Shown: positions 1 through 12,696 of the stretch, piece by piece
Numbering within the stretch: position 1 is the first letter of the stretch
Layout: the number at the start of each line of letters is the position of its first letter
NCBI RefSeq assembly: GCF_026210795.1
Contig: NC_089435.1
Coordinates: 4,402,001-4,466,000 of the forward strand
Length of the DNA stretch: 64,000 bases
Reading direction: 5' to 3'
From: Rhizophagus irregularis
Taxonomy: Eukaryota; Glomeromycota; Glomeromycetes; Glomerales; Glomeraceae
Translations under genes and position numbers: made by a program
Notes under the pieces: generated by a model
Seen by the model: only the letters and a program-made list of their open reading frames with translations
Databases searched by the model: none
What the model was told of the DNA's origin: nothing

Positions 1-1216
1 TTTATAAAAAGGTCTATACCATCTTTTAATAAAATAATTGGTTCTAGTAAATGACGTAAAGATTTATGAAAGGTATCACGAACCAGATCTTTATTTGCAG
101 CTTCTAAAATTGGTAAATATCCCAAAAGTTGCTTTGCATCCTGTTTATTACGACGCCATATTGGGATATTGCATAATGAAATATATATTGGATGCAATTG
201 ACTTTTTCCTAATGTATCTGTAGTTGTTGCATCAGAATATAAAATAATTGATAATAATTTGGAACCAGTAGGTAAGGATTCTTGCGTAGTTTTCCACAAT
301 TTTCCAGTGTTTTGTTCACTGTAAATACTTTCTCTATTATACTATAAAATAATATAAATAAATTAAAATAAATATTATTTAAATTATTGAATTAACTAAT
401 ATTTACTATTTACCTCATAGTTTTCGTAAGATAGCGCAAAATTTTGTGTTATGTCAGGAACAGTTAAGATATTTTTGATGCACTGTATTAAGTTTTGATA
501 ATAAAGAAAATAATCTTTATCCTTATGTTTTGTTATAAGAACTTTACTAAATTCTAAATTAGAAAACTGCATATTATTCATAAATGCTCGTCCCTGTTCA
601 ATATTTTTTGGTAATGGTGATTCTGTAAGATTTGAATGTTTATTAAAAAAACGTATTATTTCATTACCACCTTTATTGTTTATTTTATATTTCGTTACTA
701 ATAACATTAGATCTTTATAAGCATCATTAGGAAATTTTGTGCAAGTTTTGGTATTGAGATTTTTGGGTTCTTCAAAAATTTCAGGCTCTTCAGATGAATC
801 TAATATATTTTCAAAGTTACTATCTTCAAGGCTCATCTCTGATATTGCACTTCCAATACTGTCAAATGACATATTTTGTACATTATTATCATCATCCACC
901 TAAAATTATAAACCAAAATGAGTTAGTATAATTTGAGCTTTTTCTTTAAAAAGAATAATCTGGAATAACATAATTATTGAGCTTTTTCTTTAAAAAGAAT
1001 AATCTGGAATAACATAATTACCTCAACTTTATCATTTTCATATTCACTACTTAGATTACTTCTTGTATCCATTTCACTGCTATATTTTTCACTATCATTA
1101 TTATCATCATCATCTTCTACTTCTACTTCTACATTTTTTAAGCATTTTTGGGCGTGTTGAGTATATGCAAAGCATTGACTGAATATTCGCATACAAAGGG
1201 GGCATTTGAAACTCAT
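1..1216 (-). CDS. Plavaka-type transposase, copy A (3' part outside window)
   Basis: Three exons can be read on the minus strand. Exon 1 (1216-1022) encodes an N-terminal C2HC-type zinc finger (CPLC, 12 residues, HAQKC) followed by an acidic Asp/Asn/Glu stretch. Exon 2 (900-414) is an acidic linker. Exon 3 starts at 341 and reaches the window edge; it carries the Plavaka transposase core with the D-A-T-T-T-D-T-L motif, ISLCNIP and LLGYLP. The order of finger, linker and core matches the second copy at 15549-20018. In the intron between exons 1 and 2 a block of about 45 bp is duplicated (917-1018). The role expected from the family is DNA cut-and-paste transposition. Integrity of the catalytic C-terminus cannot be judged because it lies outside the window. 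Confidence 0.8.
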
Positions 1217-2454
1217 GTTACTAAATTAACGCGTCAAATTTGATGAAAAGTAGAGCTCCTAATGAGTCGAGTTGAGTTGAGTCATGAGTTAAAAACCTTA
1301 ATTTTAAAGTACTTTTTATTAAGTTAGAATATAATTAAACGAAAATTTACAATTATGCGAATCAAAAATGCGAGTTTATGCGAGTCATTTTCGGAGCTCT
1401 AATGAAAAGTATCAATTCACTATTTAATTTATATGAGATTATGTGTGCTAATAAAATTATATTGCAAATTCATTGTAAAAATTTAATGAATTAATTGAAT
1501 GGATTACAATTGATTGAGTTATTTGAATAGACACGACTACGCAAATTTACGCATTAATGAATGGAACTGGCTGTAAGAATCTGGTGGCTAATATCGCGGA
1601 ATCATTCGCAATTTTACGCATTATAGCAAAATTTAAAATATGCGAAACACTCAGCAATTTTGCTGTCGGGAACTTGCCGAGTTCGTGGGTTGGCAAATCT
1701 AAAAATAAATGTAACAAGTCTATGATGTACCATATAAATATTGTTTATTATTTTATTTACTATTTCAATTTGCCGGCAACCTGCCAAGTGAATCTGACAG
1801 CAAAAGTGCTGAGTGTTTCGCATATTTTGAATTTGCTGTAACGGGCTGTAAGAATTCGGATGGCTTATTCAATCGGCTAATCATCTGATAATCAGCCGCA
1901 AATTTATTGGCTTAACACGGCAAATCACTTTTACAATAATGGACGGATGATCAGCCACAAATTTATGCGATAATCAGGTTATAAGCGCTCAAGATCACTA
2001 TCAATCTGATCAGCCAAATGAGTTCACTGGCTGCAACTTTTTTTTCCATGCATAAAAGCCCCAACATGTGTAACATGTTATTTTTTTATAAATTGGATTT
2101 GATTAATATTTCGATTGTACTATGTGCTTTTACGAGAGTTTTTTTTTAAAGTTCTCTTATGAAAGTGTTACAATATTTTTTCGTAATATCACGATGCAAA
2201 ATTTTTGCATTAGTACATTCATTTTTCGTAATATTTCGCATTAGTTCATCCATTTTTCGCAATATTTCGCAAGTTTTTTTTCTTTTTTAGTATAGAATGG
2301 CGGAAATTACCTTATGACAGCTTGCCTCCTTTTTCTGAATTTCTGATTCATGTATTTCCCCCTTTTTCCTCATCCTTTTCGAATTTTCTAGTTCACCTTT
2401 TTCTCATATATTTCCTCCTTTTTCTCATATTTTCGTTTCAAATTTATTATCATA
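1217..2454. other. Intergenic spacer between divergent Plavaka transposase A and companion gene A
   Basis: This stretch separates two divergently transcribed genes and should hold both promoters. It contains the MITE at 1621-1841, several short copies of CGCAAATTTA/ATGCG-type words, and long T-runs at 2030-2300 just before the companion start codon. No other coding region was recognised. Confidence 0.5.
1621..1841. mobile_element. MITE with about 60-bp terminal inverted repeats
   Basis: The left arm from 1621 (TTATAGCAAAATTTAAAATA...) and the right arm ending at 1841 (...GAATTTGCTGTAA) are reverse complements. A core of about 32 bp containing CGAAACACTCAGCA shows one mismatch. The inner TTGCCGGCAA/CTTGCCGAG section is weaker. 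There is no coding capacity; the open frames on both strands are by-products of the inverted repeat. The superfamily is not recognised. Confidence 0.75.
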
Positions 2455-3856
2455 ATGGCTACAAAGCGTGGCGAGAAACGAAGAATTGACGATAATGAAA
2501 GATTTTCAAAACGTAGTACTGAGGGTAGCGAAGCTGAGAAGCGAGTGAGAATATCCGATGATAGCGTTGATGGTATATATGACATGATATGTATCATATT
2601 CTTTATAAAAGAAATTATATAATATATAGTTAAATTATATTTTATTGTTAAAGTTAATAAAAAAACAATAGAAAAACTATTAAGAACCAATTCGCAGATA
2701 ATTTCTAAGCTTGAAGTTCTTATCACCGGACAAAAAAATCTCGAAACCCATCTCTCGAGCATAGAAAAAAAGCTCAACGATAATAACAAAAATAATAATA
2801 ATACAATAGATCCGGAGTATGTAAAGGTAATAAAGATGAATATTATTTAATGTAAACCTGAAATGCTAACCTCGTTTGATTAGGAGCTCGTTAAGAAGGT
2901 GTCGAAAATTTTATTTGAAAATTTTGTTTATCCTTCGCAAGACGAGTACAAACTCGCTACCGAAAAATATTTAAAAGACAAAAATCCGGAATTTATGCGC
3001 CAGTTCAAAAAAAATCAATGGATTATTTTTTTCGAAAAAAAAATTGCCCCGACTGTAAGTTAAAGCAATTATGAATTTTATTAAATTTCATACTAACATT
3101 TTTTTTAATAGTTAGTACAACAACATAGAAGCATACGAGGGACGTTCACGTCTAGAGTTAAAGACGTTATGTATTCTGTTTTCGAAGCAACTGGGCATAA
3201 ATTACCGTCTATTAACACTCAGGCTAGTCCGTCAAAGATTCAGGAATGGAAGAGTAAGGCGGAGGTGAAAAGATGTTACAACAACCTATTTAAAAAGGTT
3301 AAAGATGGGCAATCTACGACATATATGTCACTGATAATTGATAAGTTGCGAAAAGAAAATAAAAATCCCTCAAAAACACAAATAGCGTATGCGATTAGCA
3401 TATGTGAAACGTACTTAAATCCTAATAATCAAAACATTCAAATGAGCGAAAGTATAATGAAGTCGAAGATAATCAACAACTTAGTAAGTTTTTAATTTAC
3501 AATTTGCAAAATGTGAATTATTTGAATTACAGTTTATTTATTTATTTATTGATTTTTAGCAAAAGTTGGAAAATAGGGATAAATTTACACATTCGGACGA
3601 TGATTCTCATGATGGTAATGATGTAGACGATGGTGGTGATAGAGCAGCTGACGATAGAGCAGGTGCGGCTGATGATGGTGTGACTAACGATGGTAGGCCT
3701 AACGATGGTGCGGCTAACGATGGTGCGGCCAACGATGGTGCGGCCAATGATGGCATAGCTGACGATGATATACTTTCTATTGACTCTTATAACACGGAGG
3801 AGGAAGGTCGGTATGTAAATAGTTTATTAGAGAATTATGGGTTGCATAGGAAATAA
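2455..3856 (+). CDS. Plavaka-associated companion protein, copy A (376 aa, five exons)
   Basis: Five exons join in frame: 2455-2572, 2654-2826, 2884-3054, 3112-3483 and 3560-3856, each with GT-AG borders and a TACTAAC-type branch point before exon 4. The total is 1131 nt, or 376 aa. The N-terminus is basic (KRGEKRR, possible nuclear signal), exon 2 is Lys/Asn-rich and likely coiled coil, and exons 3-4 form the best-structured part. Exon 5 is an acidic tail with ANDG repeats. No known domain was recognised. A paralogue with the same exon plan lies at 20241-21949, also divergent from a Plavaka transposase, so the gene probably belongs to the transposon. A DNA-binding or regulatory partner role is inference. 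Confidence 0.75.
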
Positions 3857-4249
3857 ATATTATTTTTTATATATATCACACATAATAGCATTTTTTTTAC
3901 CATAATTAATATAGTTTTAATAAATAAAATGGTTATTAATTCTTAACAACACGGGTGTGACATAAATAAATCGTGGCTGAAATTTGTGTTCAATTTGTGT
4001 TCAATTTGTGTTGATAATTCTGGTAAAAATTTGTTAATTTTGGCCAAATTTCGTTAAATTTGTTAAATTTGTGTTGAATTTGTGTTGATAATTTTTAATT
4101 TATTACGAGAGGATAATATTTAGTAATTGTGCATATACAATTTCTGTGATTTTTTAAAATGCGGATTTCCGTAATTTTACGATATTGTATTTTCTGGCCA
4201 ATCAAATTAGGCTGATCCTTGCATGTGATTTAATTATTTAATCATTTAA

Positions 4250-4960
4250 TCATGCACACGTTTTTGTCTTATTTATTTTTGTTTCTTATTTCTTTATTCT
4301 TTTGTTCAATATTTTTAAATTTTTTGTCTCTTCTTTCTATTATTTCTTTAATTATATACAATATATTTACATATATTTCATAATTTATTGCTTTGCAGGT
4401 ATAGAAATATTTGTTTATTAATACTAATTATTTTCATTTTTTTTTACCTCTTTGTTATTTTGTATCGTAATACTAACAATAATATCCATGTTTCCTTTAT
4501 TCCTTTTTACTTGTACTTTAATACTAACAATACTAACAATACTAACAACATGTTTATTTTTTCCTTTCTCTTTATTTCTTTATTCTTTTGTTCAATTACT
4601 TTGCAGGTATAGAAATATTTATTTATTAATACTAATTATTTTAATATTAACGCGTTTTTTTTTACCTCTTTGTTACTTTATGTCGTAATACTAACAATAC
4701 TATCTACGTTTCCTTTATTTCTTTTTACTTGTATTTTAATACTAACGATAATATCCATGTTTCTTTTACTCCTTTTACTGTTTCTTTAACTCTTTTTACC
4801 TTAATACTAACAATAATAACAATATTTCTTTTATCTTTATATCTAATACTAACGTTACTATAGCTGTTTCTCTTCTTTTTACGTCTAATAATATTGTTAT
4901 TCTACTCTTTCTTTTTTTTACTTTTATGTATTCTGTATATATTAATAAATACTTGTAATT
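4250..4960 (+). repeat. Pyrimidine-rich tract with many TACTAAC-like words and two CAG|GTAT junctions
   Basis: The stretch is nearly all T/C-rich on the plus strand and carries more than ten copies of ATACTAAC or close variants. A unit of about 210 bp is repeated, seen as TTGCAGGTATAGAAATATTT near 4394 and again near 4601. The junction CAG|GTAT preceded by a polypyrimidine tract and a TACTAAC word looks like a splice acceptor fused to a donor. No credible protein was found. The flanks 3857-4249 and 4961-5039 hold nothing recognisable beyond repeated TTTGTGTTGA-type words. Confidence 0.5.
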
Positions 4961-5039
4961 TTTTATGGTTTAATAAAATTATATCTAATAAAACATACAT
5001 TATATAAACTTATAGTACAGAAAATGAAGTATTATTTAT

Positions 5040-5520
5040 CGAAATATTTTGAAATATTACGAAATATTAAGTTGTGTAAAATCACAGAATATTACGAATC
5101 GTCAAATTATAGAACATTACGCATCATAGAATTTCGAAATATTTTAAAAAGTTGCGAAGTATTACGCAGTAAAATTACGGAATATTACGAATCGTAAAAT
5201 TACGAAGCCTTGCATACAGTAATATTTCGAAATATTTTAAAAAGTTACAAAATATTACGCTTACGCAAACTTGCGGCGGGTCTGAAAACTTACGAAATAT
5301 TATGTAAAATTACGAAATATTGCGAACCGCAAAATTACGGAATATTACAAATCGTAAAATTACGAAGCTTTGCATATCGTAATATTTCGAAATATTTTAA
5401 AAAGTTACAAAATATTACGCTTACGCAAACTTGCGGCAGGTCTGGAAGCTTACAAAATATTATGATGTGTAAACTTGCGCAACTTTTCGCACTATATAAT
5501 TTCCTGATGTATTTAATTTG
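5040..5520. repeat. Tandem repeat, about 160-bp period, rich in TACGAAATATTACG words
   Basis: A block of about 160 bp starting near 5211 (GTAATATTTCGAAATATTTT) recurs near 5371, and a partial copy precedes it near 5110. Each unit contains AATATTACGCTTACGCAAAC. The open reading frame across it reflects the repeat and is not supported as a gene. Confidence 0.65.
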
Positions 5521-6089
5521 ACTGCTTAAAATTTTTTATATCTAAATTAAAAATAATGATTAATAATTAATAATTTGGAATTGAACTCTTCCTAACAATT
5601 ATTATGTCCATTTTTTAGCGAAAAAATAATTTTATTTTTTTTAATTTTATAGCTTAAAAATGTCATACTTGACCAAATATACAAATGCTATTAACTTTAA
5701 AAAGGTCACAAAATGTAGTATAAATGAAAAGAGCTTTCTTTATTTTTAATATTATCCTTCAAAAGGTTGAATTTACTTATCCAACCAAAATTTTAAGTTA
5801 TATAAAACATATTTTACCTCCTGAAAAATATAATAATATTGAATTATAATTATGTTAAAGATCATAAAAATGTGCTTAAAGATAGAATTTGATATTAAGA
5901 ATAACATTCACCTCACCTACTTGTTGTTTGCATTTGCTATTTTTGCTGATGAGTACGAAATCTTTATAAAGGTTTTTATTGAAGAAATATTCCAAAAATA
6001 AGTGGCACAGGCAGAGTCAACAGAACTAACCAATAATATGCTAATATTAACTTAAGTACAGTTAATAGATATAAAAAATTTTGATAACG
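5521..6089. other. Gene-free AT-rich spacer
   Basis: No open frame, RNA gene or repeat was recognised here. Confidence 0.5.
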
Positions 6090-7023
6090 TTAAGGGTAGA
6101 GTCTTTTTGTTGACTCCGTAGTTAACTCAGTGATCAACTTGTGTAACATTTTAAAAATAGTATTTCATGTGATGATCAACAATAATAGCCAATAAAATCA
6201 ATCAATTTCACGTGACAATTTTTTAAGAAATACTTTGCACGAAAGAAAAATCAAAGAAAAAATTGAAAAAAACTTCATTATTTTATTTTACAATTAAACA
6301 GAAATTTTCACAGGTTCACTAATTTGTTGTCTATAATGATTATAATTATTTTATTTTGTAAGATAAATTACAAAAAATAAAATATTACAATAAAATTAAT
6401 ATTTAAACATTCTCAGTAAATGATTTTTGATATTCAAAAAATAAATAGATCACTTTTTAATAACAATAACTCGCTCCTTGATAACTCCAATGCAATATAC
6501 TTATTCATAATTACTATTATTTAAATATGTATAATTTATCTATAATGAAAAAAAGTAATAATTAGAAAACTACTAGAAATCTAAAAATAGAATAATATAG
6601 AACTATAAATTTAAGGAATAGCTTATAGTAAACTTTCAAAAAATCTATCTTACCATTATATTATTGTATAAGTGAATTTGTAGATAAAGAAGCCAGACTA
6701 TTTGGTTTTAAGTTTGGTAAGAAAATAGTGCAAACTGACTGAGTTAGCGTAAGTAATGAGCAACTTTAAAGTATAATAAGCAATTGCAACTGAACTCTTG
6801 ACAAGTAAAAATTTTTGAAAATAAAGCATATATTAAAAAAACTAATTAAACCAGGTATAACAACTCTTTAAAAATATGGAAATAAAAAATTTAAACAATA
6901 ATAATATGTTTCTTTAGTGGCTTGGCTTTGTCACACTTTTTTTTAATCGATAAAATTGACTTGGGTCATGATTGACATTATGTTACATATGTATAACCAT
7001 ATGATCAAAAGACTCTACCCTTA
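6090..7023. mobile_element. TIR-bounded non-coding element
   Basis: Left end TTAAGGGTAGAGTCTTTT (6090) is inverted at the right as AAAAGACTCTACCCTTAA (ending near 7023). The interior, about 930 bp, has no open frame of note. Its borders are compatible with a TA or TTAA-type target but were not resolved. Confidence 0.6.
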
Positions 7024-8133
7024 AATAACAATTAATGGATGTGAAATATGACGATCAAAATATTGAATACCAATCAAAGGACATGATATCAGAATCTTCA
7101 ACAAAGAATTTTAAAAAAAGTTCCACAAAATTAAATATCAAAGCCATACTCTATACTCCAAAAGAAAAAAGCTGAACTATTACATTTGCAGAAATTATCT
7201 TTAAGAATTTAGATGTAGGTAGTAACTATAATACTTAGTCAACTTCTTCTGGTAATAGGAGAAGATAAATATGACTAAACGTACGTTATCAAATAGTAAG
7301 GCTCAGCTAGCTAAAAAGAAATAACAATACGCATCTATAAAAGAAATATAATCTGTAATGACTGTATATACTTCAATACTTAAGAATAATATCCACAAAA
7401 TTATGGTATGATATCTCTTTCACCTGAGTTCAATTCAATCTTCTTTAACATCTAGAAAAATAGGGTCACATGATCATTTTCAAAACTAAATATTAGAAGA
7501 AATATTTAACGGTTATAGTCTCAATTAACTTCAACAAGTAAGTTATAAGTTTATAAAATCAAGGAATTTAGACTACTCTTTTAAGAAGACTTTCTGTCTA
7601 ATGGTATTTTACTAACTAGAATTTTCAATAAAGAAAGGAAAGAAAATGTTTTTAGACTATGGTAAAAGATTTACCTGTCATTATTACTACTTTGACGTTA
7701 TATTTGTCAGATCCTTTTAAATCACTGATATTCTATTTGGGATGCAAAGTTTTTAAATTAGTTCAGAAGAAGAATACCTACAAGCTCATCACGTATTATA
7801 AAAATTGGGTAGATTTGGATAAAATCATCAATATAAAGTTGAACTTACTAGAATTTGAAGGTATTTGGACTAGTAGGTATTTTTCACCTTAACTTTTAAA
7901 AGATCGTAATCAATTACCAAGAAGTGGCCGCAATTAGAAGCAGAATTAAGACCTAGCTTACAAAATTGGACCAAATGCTACAAATAATAAGTCTAAGAAA
8001 AGTAAATCTTCTGAAAAAAAAGATTATTTTACAACTTTTAAAAATATGAAGAAGGATTTAGATGGTAGTGAATTTGATAAACTTACTTTATTGGCTAAAA
8101 TTAAATTACTACTTCATCAGAATATTTATTTAG
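7024..8133. other. Decayed sequence, possibly a gene remnant
   Basis: Only a short open frame (7659-7892) exists and nothing in it is recognisable. The stretch 7960-8120 has Lys/Ser-rich coding-like composition that stops where the Plavaka element B begins. It may be a gene or older transposon cut by that insertion; this is weak inference. Confidence 0.3.
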
Positions 8134-8215
8134 GTGTAATTTAATGTAATATTTAGAGATAATGTAAAATTTCAAAATATTACACTAAAAACGTAATATT
8201 ACAAAAGTTTACACT
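8134..8215. repeat. Left terminal inverted repeat of Plavaka element B
   Basis: Reverse complement of 22530-22603 with scattered mismatches. Each arm also contains an internal short palindrome around TAATATTACACTA. Confidence 0.7.
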
Positions 8216-8248
8216 TTTAAATTGAATAATTATAGTAATTTAATAATA

Positions 8249-8420
8249 CAATCAAACCTTGATATAGCGAATTCTTGATATAGTGAATTTTTCAGACAAC
8301 TATAATAAATTTCCCCTTGCTATAACAAATTAACTAATCAAATCTCTTAAAATCTTCACTATAACCCTATAGCAAAGTTGAGATCTGGAACCTAGGGTTC
8401 ATTATAACAAGAGTTGACTG
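8249..8420. mobile_element. MITE with CAGTC/CAATC-type ends and TA target
   Basis: It begins CAATCAAACCTTGATATAGC and ends AAGAGTTGACTG, with TA on both sides (8247-8248, 8421-8422). Internal words CCTAGGTTC and GATATAGCGAA are shared with the larger element at 16298-17645, so it is probably a short relative of the same family. Confidence 0.65.
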
Positions 8421-8436
8421 TATCTTGTAATCTACT

Positions 8437-8668
8437 GATTCAATTAAAACAATCTATAGCTCATTGGAATCAACTTATCAAGACGAATCAAATGGTAGTA
8501 AAATCACATTTTTACAGTTGATAGAATGCTCTATAGTATGCGTGCAATAAAGTTTTAAATTAATAGAAAGTCATCTATCAAACATGAAAATATGATTTTA
8601 CTACTATTTGATTCGTCTTGATGAGCTAATTTCAATGAGCTATAGATCATCTTAATTAGATCATTAGA
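8437..8668. mobile_element. MITE with about 90-bp inverted repeats
   Basis: The left arm (CTATAGCTCATT ... AAGACGAATCAAAT) is repeated in inverted orientation on the right (ATTTGATTCGTCTTGATGAG ... GAGCTATAG). The arms are long relative to the short centre, so the RNA or DNA strand would fold into a hairpin. Confidence 0.7.
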
Positions 8669-8929
8669 TAGTGAGATATTATTAAATTACTATAATCATC
8701 AGTAATATTTTTCGGAATAGGATCCACAAGGATTCCATAATTTTCTATAGAATCCCTAAAGATTCGCAAATTCATGGAATCCTAAAAATTCTTTGCTAAT
8801 TTTTAAGGAACTTTTAGGAATCTATTAATTGTCAGATTCTTTAAAGATCCTTAAATAAAAAACTCTAAGGATAAGGATGGCGCCGAAATTGCTTTTCCAA
8901 ATCTGCAGTATTGCAGATTTAAGAATTGA

Positions 8930-9190
8930 ATTGCGCATATGAGTCCGCATATCCGCAATGAATCCGCATATCCGCAATGAATCCGCAAGTCCGCAATGAA
9001 TCCGCAAATCAATACTGTATCGCAAATCCGCAATGAATCCGCAAGTTCGCAATGAATCCGCAAATCAATACTGTATCGCAAATCCGCAATGAATCCGCAA
9101 GTTCGCAATGAATCCGCAAATCAATACTGTATCGCAAATCCGCAATGAATCTGTAAATCAATACTGTATCACAAATCCGCAATGTTAAAT
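8930..9190. repeat. Left subterminal repeats of the hAT element
   Basis: Tandem units of about 37-60 bp built from AATCCGCAA, GTTCGCAATG and ATCAATACTGTATCGC. The same CCGCAAAT words occur inverted near the right end (15278-15400). In hAT elements such repeats commonly bind transposase; that role here is inferred. Confidence 0.7.
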
Positions 9191-9424
9191 AAAATAATAT
9201 CAAGTAAAAAACCATCAATTCAAAATAAAGAATTCGTCATCCCGACATATTAAAAATTGTTGAAATTAGAAGTGTTATTTTTATAATTTTTTTTTTGTTA
9301 AAGTTATTATACTGAATTAAACATACTATTTATTCATCACAATCAACTTCGTCTGATGATGATATCATGCTATACCAAGACTTCTTTGATTCAATTTTAT
9401 ACACTTTTTACTCATAATATTTCT

Positions 9425-9715
9425 GGACAATTTTGTCCACTTTTTTTCTATCATTTTTGGACATCCATCGCTTCTGGACAATTTTGTCCACTTTTTTTTC
9501 TATCATTTTTGGACATCCATCGCTTCTGGACAATTTTGTCCACTTTTTTTCTATCATTTTTGGACATCCATCGCTTCTGGACAATTTTGTCCACTTTTTT
9601 TTCTATCATTTTTGGACATCCATCGCTTCTGGACAATTTTGTCCACTTTTTTTTCTTGTATCATTTCTGGTCACCTTATTCCTCGTATTATTTCTGGACA
9701 ATTTTGTTCAATTTT
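9425..9715. repeat. GGACAA/TTGTCC inverted-site cluster 1 (five sites plus a variant)
   Basis: A unit of 51-53 bp with GGACAATTTTGTCC and TTTTTGGACATCCATCGC repeats from 9425; sites start at 9425, 9476, 9528, 9579 and 9631, with a variant at 9696. It lies just upstream of the transposase gene. Open frames here are repeat artefacts. Confidence 0.75.
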
Positions 9716-9884
9716 TCTCTTTGTCCAGTTAAATTTACAAATTTTCACATTATTGAAATTTAAACTTCACAATTTACAATTAGGCGTGATCTTAATCAAT
9801 CAACATCTTGTACTACTAAATCAAACTTTAAAACGATATTGATGACAAACTCTTTTAATTTCAAGTTTTACTCTTTATAACGTC

Positions 9885-12242
9885 ATGTCATGCGGTCCTT
9901 CTAAGGTAAGCAAAGGTCGACCACCATCAAATGTATGGTGTAATCATATGATACAAGGTAACATGCAGTCGAGAGGACACTATTCAGCGACGTGTAGTTA
10001 CATGTCGACAATACTGGAGACAAGGAAGGCCCCAAGTCCTCAGTGCACATTTGGCAAACCACTGTAAAAAATGCCCCGATGATGTTTCATTGTATTTTGC
10101 CAAAATTGTCAGGAAAAATCTTGCTAAATAAGAGGAAGAAAGCGCAGATGAAGATGAATCAGATTATCCTAACAAAAGGGTTCGACAAACGGGAATTAAG
10201 AATTTTTACAGAGGAGGTAAAATAGAAAAAGGACGGAGTGATGAATTAGACCGGGTGATAATGAAAGCCTACGTGATGTGCAACATACCCTTTAGCACAA
10301 TCGATAATCCTTGGTTTATCGACATGATAAAGGCGCTGGAGCCAGGATACGATCCACCTTCACGACGAGTACTAAACGGTACTTTATTGGAGGCGGAATT
10401 ATCCAGAGTCAATGCACGAGTCAACAATGAATTAGAAAAAGAGTCTAATTTTACTATCGGTAAATCTATAATTTCTATAATTGCTTCAAAATATTTTATT
10501 AAAAAAATAACTATCCATATATTTTTTATTAGCTCTTGATGGTTGGACAGACCCTCGAGGGAATAGCTTATGGGCGTTTATTTTGCTGACACCATCGAGA
10601 AAGGAATATCTATTACAACTTGAAGACCTTTCTAAAAATTCACATACCGCTGAATATTTATCAAAAGTTATAAATGATATAATTTGTAAAGTGGGTATAA
10701 GCAAAATTGTCGCTATTGTCAGTGACAATGCTGCCAATGTCGCAGGTGCCCATCGAATAATCACGAATGAATATCCATCCATTATCAATATACGATGCAT
10801 CGCCCATTGCATCAATCTGATAAGTAGTGATATTGTCAAAGTAGATCAAGTTAAATGTCTTGTAAAACGAGCAAATATTTTAACAAGATACTTCAAAAAT
10901 TCAACCCTTGCCAGCACTTGGCTTAAAGAAGCGATTGATGCAAAAAATATTGCAGGTGGAGGGCTGAAAACGTACATCGAAACAAGATGGACGACAGTCC
11001 ATGAATGTACATCTTCGGTGTACAGATTAAAAGATGCTTTATTACATGTACGTATACTTTATATTTAAATTGATAATAATTAAACCTAATACAAAAATGT
11101 TTATTCAATTAGGTCCTGGACAATCATGAACGCGAAATCTCTAATGAAGCTGTAAAAGCAATTTTGAAAAAAAGAGGGTTTTTTGATGACATTCGTAATT
11201 TATCGGATATTTTGGAGCCGATAAAAAAAGCAATTCTCATATTAGAAGGAAGTAATGTAACTTTAGCAGATTGTTATCTGCATCTTCTTCGTATCGCAGC
11301 ATTTTTTAAGTCAATGCCAACTGATGATTATAAAGAGTTAAGAAACTCTTGTATTAGCATTTTTAATAAGCGGTAATGTATTAAGTTAGTATCTTTAATA
11401 GAAGATTCAAAATTAATGTTTAATTTTAAATATTTTTTTAATAGATATAAAGAGTTTGACGAGGATATCTATTTGTTAGGTTTCTTCCTTCATCCTAAAT
11501 ACTGAGGTAATTATTTTTTTTATTGTTATTTAAATTCATTTAATAATATAAATTTGCAAATTTGTTAGGACATGGAATGCGTGATAATCAATTTGAGCGT
11601 CTTAGAAAGTGTGCCCTTCGAATCTGGAAAAACCTTGGGCATAAAAAAAATTCTGGATTAGAACTTGATGCACAACTTCGTGCATACTTTGATAATTCTG
11701 AACCATATAACACGTCTTATTCAGTTCATGACACAGCTTACCATTGGTGGAATTCCATAGTTGATGGGAAATTTTCTTCTCTTTCGCGGCTAGCTAAAGT
11801 AATATTTTCAATAACCCCACACTCGGCAAGTTGTGAAAGATTATTTTCAGCCATGGGATGGCTCTTTGGTAAGAGACGTATAAATTTGCAACCAGAAACT
11901 ATAGAGACAATGGCGAAAATATATCTTTATTCTCTCAAACATGCTAAAAAAGACTTAAATTATACAAGTAACGGTGATAGCAGTTCAAAGTTAGATGATG
12001 ATATTCAACTCATGCTGAATACAGTATTTGAAGAAGAAGAAGAAATTATGAGTGAGAATGATGATGATAGTTTTAATGAACATCAATCTGATGAAACAAA
12101 TATGAATGATGAAACATTAGATATTGAAAGCACGGTAGATCTAGGACCATGGGTCTTTATTGATAATTCTATACTTCCAACTATTACTCGAAGATATGAT
12201 AGTGATGGCGAAGAGGAATGGGATCCGAAACAATTAAACTAA
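9885..12242 (+). pseudogene. hAT transposase, disrupted
   Basis: Pieces in order: a BED-type zinc finger region (9885-10130), a linker, the RNase H-like core (DGWTDPRGNS near 10540; SDNAANVAG and IRCIAHCINL near 10720-10815), further helical segments (11110-11375), and the C-terminal dimerisation domain (HSASCERLFSAMGW near 11820). Introns of 60-75 nt separate several blocks. Damage seen: a one-base frameshift near 9998 inside the zinc finger, an in-frame TAA near 10127 and a TGA near 11505. The element is therefore probably not autonomous through this gene. The 3' end meets the opposite-strand accessory gene convergently. Confidence 0.85.
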
Positions 12243-12370
12243 TTCTTTTTTTGACTTTTATTTTGCCTATATAATATTCATATTTGTACTTATTGTGAAC
12301 ATTTAATATCTAATAAATTTGATAGTATTTTATAATGCATATCAACAATTTTGTCCTCCCTTTTTATTTT

Positions 12371-12485
12371 GGACAAAATTGTCCACTTTTGTATTCAGAA
12401 AACTTTATTTTTTATTTTGGACAAAATTGTCCACTTTTGTATTCAGAAAACTTTATTTTTTATTTTGGACAAAATTGTCCACTTT
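12371..12485. repeat. GGACAA/TTGTCC cluster 2 (three sites, exact 48-bp spacing)
   Basis: GGACAAAATTGTCC occurs at 12371, 12419 and 12467, separated by CACTTTTGTATTCAGAAAAC-type sequence. It sits between the two convergent genes of the hAT element. Confidence 0.75.
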
Positions 12486-12696
12486 ATAATCAGAAAACTT
12501 TACTTTTTTTTGCTTTAGAAACTTTGGACAGAAGCTTCCCCGTGCAATTTGAAAATATGTAAATGTTACGTTTAATTATCTATACATTTAATTATCTATC
12601 TAACGCGTATAACTTATGCCAATATAAAATACATGCTTCTTTGTTGATAATGATATTACCCACTAACCAACATATTCAATGTATTCACTATTTTTT

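Noticed and set aside
1557-1841. Facing open frames on both strands
   Set aside because: Explained by the inverted repeat of the MITE.
4388-4688. Hydrophobic open frames suggesting a membrane protein
   Set aside because: They come from the T-rich duplicated tract; poly-Phe/Leu composition is a by-product.
8825-9218. Minus-strand frames with repeated CGFIADLR-like peptides
   Set aside because: Translation of the subterminal CCGCAAATC repeats of the hAT element.
9425-9715. CRISPR-like regular repeats
   Set aside because: Repeats are contiguous tandem units with near-identical spacers in a eukaryotic transposon; no cas genes.
9356-9842. Overlapping open frames with repeated WTILSTFF-type peptides
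   Set aside because: They are translations of the GGACAA/TTGTCC tandem repeat; all frames stay open because of the repeat.
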